Shown: positions 5,253-6,377 of the stretch, in pieces
How the letters are laid out: each line of letters begins with the position of its first letter
Position numbering within the stretch: the stretch's first letter is position 1
DNA from: Spirulina sp. DLM2.Bin59
GTDB lineage: Bacteria > Cyanobacteriota > Cyanobacteriia > Cyanobacteriales > Spirulinaceae
Assembly: GCA_007693875.1 (NCBI GenBank)
Contig: RECT01000322.1
Location: 1 to 6,377, forward strand
Direction: 5' to 3'
Length of the DNA: 6,377 bases
Notes under the pieces: model-generated
Database searches by the model: none
Told to the model about the DNA's origin: nothing
What the model saw: only the letters and a program-made list of their open reading frames with translations
Translations under genes and position numbers: made by a program

Positions 5253-6260
5253 GCCCTCAATTTTAATCTTAATTTCAGCTACTTGTGGCTGGTGGCTATT
5301 TTTAGTATGATACAGGCATCGGGAATAGCACTGCCTATTGATACTGCTAAGGCCCAAGGTGTTCACAATATAAGCTGTACTCTGGGGAGAGAATCTCTTC
5401 CTTCCAGTGAGAGTCGAGAGATTCGTTCAATCAGGAATCCTTTTAGACTGCAAATTCCGCAAAATTATCGGGCTGTTGCTGAAAGAGATTCAATTTTAAT
5501 CTTTTCGCCAGAAGCTTATGAATACCATCTCTGTAACCCTCCCACTAGTTTATTTTACACGGCTGCTTCGGTCAGCGTTGAAACTTCAGATGTTCCATCA
5601 AGTGTGTCATTACGTCAAGCTTTTGAGTCATGGAGAGCACAACAGTCAATAAACCTTCGGGGTGGAATACAAGAAACGACTGTTGCTAGGCAATCTGCAC
5701 TTAGATTTCATTATCAAAGTGGAGGTGACGGACTAACTAGAAACTATGTGCTTTATTCACCCCAAAGAACTAAACTAATCATCATTTCATCTTGGGTCAA
5801 TTCGGTGAACGATCCAGAGCCAGAAATTTTAGGTCGAATTGTCAACAGCTTTGGACTTTTATTCTCAGTCACTGAAAACTCACCCAGAATTGGCATTGTC
5901 CCCACCCTAGATGTTTGTGGTTTAGCCGTTTGGCAAAACTCTAATGACAACCTAACGCATCTTTTGACTGCATACGGTGGTGGATCTTCAGCCAATGTCA
6001 GGATTGATGATCAAGCATTACAATTACGATTAACAGGGGGACAAATTGCACCAGAACAAACTCGAAATCCTGGCAATTTCACGTTTCACAATTCTGATCG
6101 CTCAATTACGGCGACACTACAAGGTAATTGGCGCATAGAGCATCCCGGTGCTCAAGCTGGGTGGATTACCAGTAATGCAATGCTTAAAGTTACTAAAGGA
6201 GGTCAAACTACAGAATTGCCAGTATTTGCAAACTTAGGGTGTGATTTTCTATTTTATTAG
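5250..6260 (+). CDS. Exported two-domain protein of unknown function
   Basis: The protein is 336 residues from ATG 5250. It starts with a typical signal peptide (YLWLVAIFSMIQASGIA...DTAKAQ), with cleavage likely after Ala35 of AKA-QG, so it is exported. Residues about 58-205 (NPFRLQIPQNYRAVAERDSILIFSP...ALRFHYQSG...NYVLYSPQRTKLIIISSWV...ILGRIVNSFGL) have the strand-helix order of PsbP/DcrB/Mog1-like alpha-beta domains; this is a fold-level guess. Residues about 211-336 form a second, beta-rich domain ending FANLGCDFLFY. Four Cys (43, 95, 223, 331) remain after cleavage, enough for two disulfides. No catalytic motif is seen. It lies 82 bases after the preceding gene on the same strand, with a nearly identical ribosome site, so co-expression is likely. 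It shares no obvious sequence with the 4115-5167 product beyond being exported. Confidence 0.85.
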   Translation: MALNFNLNFSYLWLVAIFSMIQASGIALPIDTAKAQGVHNISCTLGRESLPSSESREIRSIRNPFRLQIPQNYRAVAERDSILIFSPEAYEYHLCNPPTSLFYTAASVSVETSDVPSSVSLRQAFESWRAQQSINLRGGIQETTVARQSALRFHYQSGGDGLTRNYVLYSPQRTKLIIISSWVNSVNDPEPEILGRIVNSFGLLFSVTENSPRIGIVPTLDVCGLAVWQNSNDNLTHLLTAYGGGSSANVRIDDQALQLRLTGGQIAPEQTRNPGNFTFHNSDRSITATLQGNWRIEHPGAQAGWITSNAMLKVTKGGQTTELPVFANLGCDFLFY

Positions 6261-6297
6261 ATAAACACTCCGAATTACAGAACCATATCAGTTCCCT

Positions 6298-6318
6298 AAA
6301 AAACTTTACAAGTTTTTT
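6298..6318 (+). terminator. A/T hairpin terminator
   Basis: Six A plus CTT (6298-6306) pair perfectly with AAG plus six T (6310-6318) around a 3-base TAC loop. It sits 37 bases after the stop at 6258-6260. The 9-bp stem has only one G-C pair, so it is weak, but the T-run on the + strand and the A-run for the other strand fit a bidirectional Rho-independent terminator. Confidence 0.5.
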
Positions 6319-6326
6319 CCAAAAAA

Positions 6327-6357
6327 TTGCATAAAAATTATCCCCCCTTCCTATAGA
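6327..6357 (+). promoter_or_regulatory. Weak promoter-like sequence for a gene beyond the right edge
   Basis: TTGCAT (6327-6332) and TATAGA (6352-6357) are spaced by 19 bases, slightly longer than the ideal 17. The placement after the hairpin terminator would suit a new transcription unit to the right. The spacer contains a C-run (6342-6347). Each box match is partial and A/T-rich spacers give such hits by chance. Confidence 0.25.
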
Positions 6358-6377
6358 ACTAGTAACGCCCTCAGCGG

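Overview
The window most likely comes from a cyanobacterium, probably a filamentous one. Three things point there. The first protein carries the cyanobacterial-style subtilase block 'GTSVATAKVTGAVSQVWAANP' and a 'GNCTWYAHGRLLELGGNRAALQ' CHAP core. The two exported proteins have AEA / AKA-Q type signal-peptide ends. The intergenic gap holds an ATACCAATTC...GAATTGGTAT inverted repeat of a kind often seen between cyanobacterial genes. This is recognition from memory; no search was run. All genes lie on the + strand and none is a tRNA or rRNA.

Layout. Bases 1-3045 are the 3' part of a very large modular gene whose start lies off the left edge. It encodes, in order: the C-terminal half of an S8 (subtilisin-like) protease, an SH3b-like module, a short Pro-Thr-Asn repeat linker, a CHAP cysteine amidase/endopeptidase domain, a second SH3b-like module, a LysM domain, and about 375 residues of unrecognised beta-rich sequence. 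That tail is much more A/T-rich than the rest of the gene and contains an internal duplication. Bases 3046-3338 are intergenic. They hold an imperfect hairpin just after the stop codon, a MITE-like inverted repeat of about 91 bp flanked by TTA, and a perfect TATAAT box 31 bases before the next start.

Bases 3339-6260 look like a three-gene unit: a cytoplasmic SurA/parvulin-type foldase that lacks the usual parvulin histidines, then two different exported proteins of unknown function. The last two share almost the same 16-base ribosome-binding/start sequence. An A/T hairpin at 6298-6318 probably ends the unit, and a weak promoter-like sequence near the right edge may serve a gene outside the window.

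How the genes might work together (inference). The first protein looks like an exported enzyme with one protease and one peptidoglycan-cleaving CHAP domain, plus modules that could hold it to cell walls. In cyanobacteria, cytoplasmic PPIase-like proteins of this shape are often found beside type I (HlyB/HlyD-like) secretion genes. The foldase could therefore assist export of the large protein or of a neighbour's substrate, but no transporter gene is visible here. The strongest candidates for something undescribed are the tail domain of the first protein and the foldase plus two-exported-protein cassette.
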